From assembly GCA_947626775.1 (NCBI GenBank), contig CANQTL010000012.1, positions 1-64,000 of the forward strand: a stretch of DNA of 64,000 bases. Reading direction: 5' to 3'. Shown piece after piece: positions 63,448 through 64,000 of this stretch (position 1 is the stretch's first letter; every line of letters starts with the position of its first letter). Under the pieces are notes generated by a model. That model searched no databases. It was not told the origin of the DNA and was given only the letters and a program-made list of their open reading frames with translations. Both the position numbers and the translations under genes were made by a program. This stretch comes from an uncultured Lachnospiraceae bacterium (lineage in GTDB: Bacteria > Bacillota > Clostridia > Lachnospirales > Lachnospiraceae).

Positions 63448-64000
63448 TCAACCGCCCCTTCCTTCATTGATATAGTGCATATAGCTCCGCACGAAACCGG
63501 GGAACTGCTTCTTCGCGACCGGCACGCGCAGCCCCCGCTCCAGCCAGACGGTTGTGGCCGTGTATTTCTCCACATACCGCAGATTGACCAGATAGGCGCG
63601 GTGCGTCCTGTAAAAGTCGTCTCCCGCCTTTTCCGACAGTTCTGTCAGTCTCCCGTAATATTCGATGTCTCCGCGCTTCGTGTGGAGTATGACCTTGCGG
63701 TTGAATACTTCCGCGTAGAAGATCTCGTCCGGCGCGACCTTCACGGAGACGCCGCCCCGCTTGACGAGAAGCGCCGGCGGCTCCGTCCCGCCCGCCCTGT
63801 CCGCGCGCGCTCCGCCGGCTGCAGACTGCTCTCCGAAAGCGTTCCGCCCCGTCCCGCGCTCCTCCCACAGGGCAAGCGCCCTGATCAGGACCTCCCGCAG
63901 CCTGTCGTCCGCAAAAGGCTTCACCAGATAGTGAAAGGCGCCCACGTCAAAGGCGTCATAGACATACTCCGGCAGCGCCGTCACAAAGATCAGAATCATG
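63448..64000 (-). CDS. LytTR-family response regulator, N-terminus beyond the window
   Basis: 183 residues seen. The visible start is the end of a receiver domain (LIFVTALPEYVYDAFDVGAFHYLVKPF, with the conserved Thr and Lys); the phosphoacceptor Asp lies outside the window. A variable linker follows, then a LytTR DNA-binding domain (about 85-178: FYAEVFNRKVILHTKRG, FYRTHRAYLVNLRYVEKY). Works with the adjacent GHKL kinase, usually in quorum-sensing or surface-protein control. Confidence 0.92.
   Translation of the reverse strand, partial: MILIFVTALPEYVYDAFDVGAFHYLVKPFADDRLREVLIRALALWEERGTGRNAFGEQSAAGGARADRAGGTEPPALLVKRGGVSVKVAPDEIFYAEVFNRKVILHTKRGDIEYYGRLTELSEKAGDDFYRTHRAYLVNLRYVEKYTATTVWLERGLRVPVAKKQFPGFVRSYMHYINEGRGG

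Overview
The window looks like a chromosome segment of a motile member of the Clostridia, most likely a Lachnospiraceae species. The pointers are the Firmicutes-type order of the ribosomal-protein locus (S10-spc-alpha followed by rplQ, ecfA1-ecfA2-ecfT, truA, rplM, rpsI), the zinc-ribbon S14 and L36, the small KOW protein between map and infA, strong AGGAGG ribosome binding sites, and flagellin/csrA/FlxA/chemoreceptor genes. Nearly all genes lie on the minus strand. No rRNA, tRNA or CRISPR array was seen. Layout: 0.1-8.7 kb holds an SH3/NlpC-P60 cell-wall hydrolase, thioredoxin reductase, an SDR reductase, a large DUF6020 membrane protein and a CotH / DUF4956 / VTC-domain cluster. 8.7-11.1 kb is an AT-rich single-chain restriction-modification enzyme. 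11.6-16.3 kb is rpsI-rplM-truA-ecfT-ecfA2-ecfA1. 16.4-22.5 kb interrupts the usual rplQ-ecfA1 junction with an M15 peptidase, a transmembrane chemoreceptor, an IS1634-type insertion sequence bracketed by 133-bp direct repeats, and a small PocR-domain receptor. 22.5-39.6 kb is the complete rplQ-to-rpsJ operon including rpoA, infA, map, adk and secY; several of its intergenic gaps carry strong palindromes. 39.6-45.7 kb has a GH43 glycosidase, an RNA-type methyltransferase, DUF2752 and TraX membrane proteins and a chemoreceptor. 45.7-51.9 kb is a four-gene, translationally coupled operon: ATP-grasp enzyme, MATE transporter fused to a degenerate RsbW-like ATPase domain, GH3-type acyl-adenylating enzyme, and a membrane SpoIIE-type PP2C phosphatase. 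52-61 kb is a flagellin locus in which a csrA-fliC pair occurs three times. A type II restriction-modification pair plus a PIN/AbrB toxin-antitoxin pair sits between the copies, and a small tyrosine recombinase with an 18-bp inverted repeat on either side lies next to the third copy. 61-64 kb holds an FlxA-like protein and a GHKL sensor kinase / LytTR regulator pair cut by the window end. How the parts fit: each flagellin leader carries a hairpin whose loop, together with the Shine-Dalgarno, matches the CsrA target, so each csrA probably controls translation of the flagellin beside it. The recombinase and its repeated sites next to the csrA modules suggest a possible DNA-rearrangement layer. 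The MATE-ATPase/GH3/ATP-grasp/PP2C operon is the best candidate for an undescribed system, perhaps phosphatase-controlled synthesis and export of an amide- or ester-linked small molecule. Four C9 homopolymer tracts occur, one of which puts the well-placed start of the DUF4956 gene out of frame; this could be phase variation or a sequencing error.
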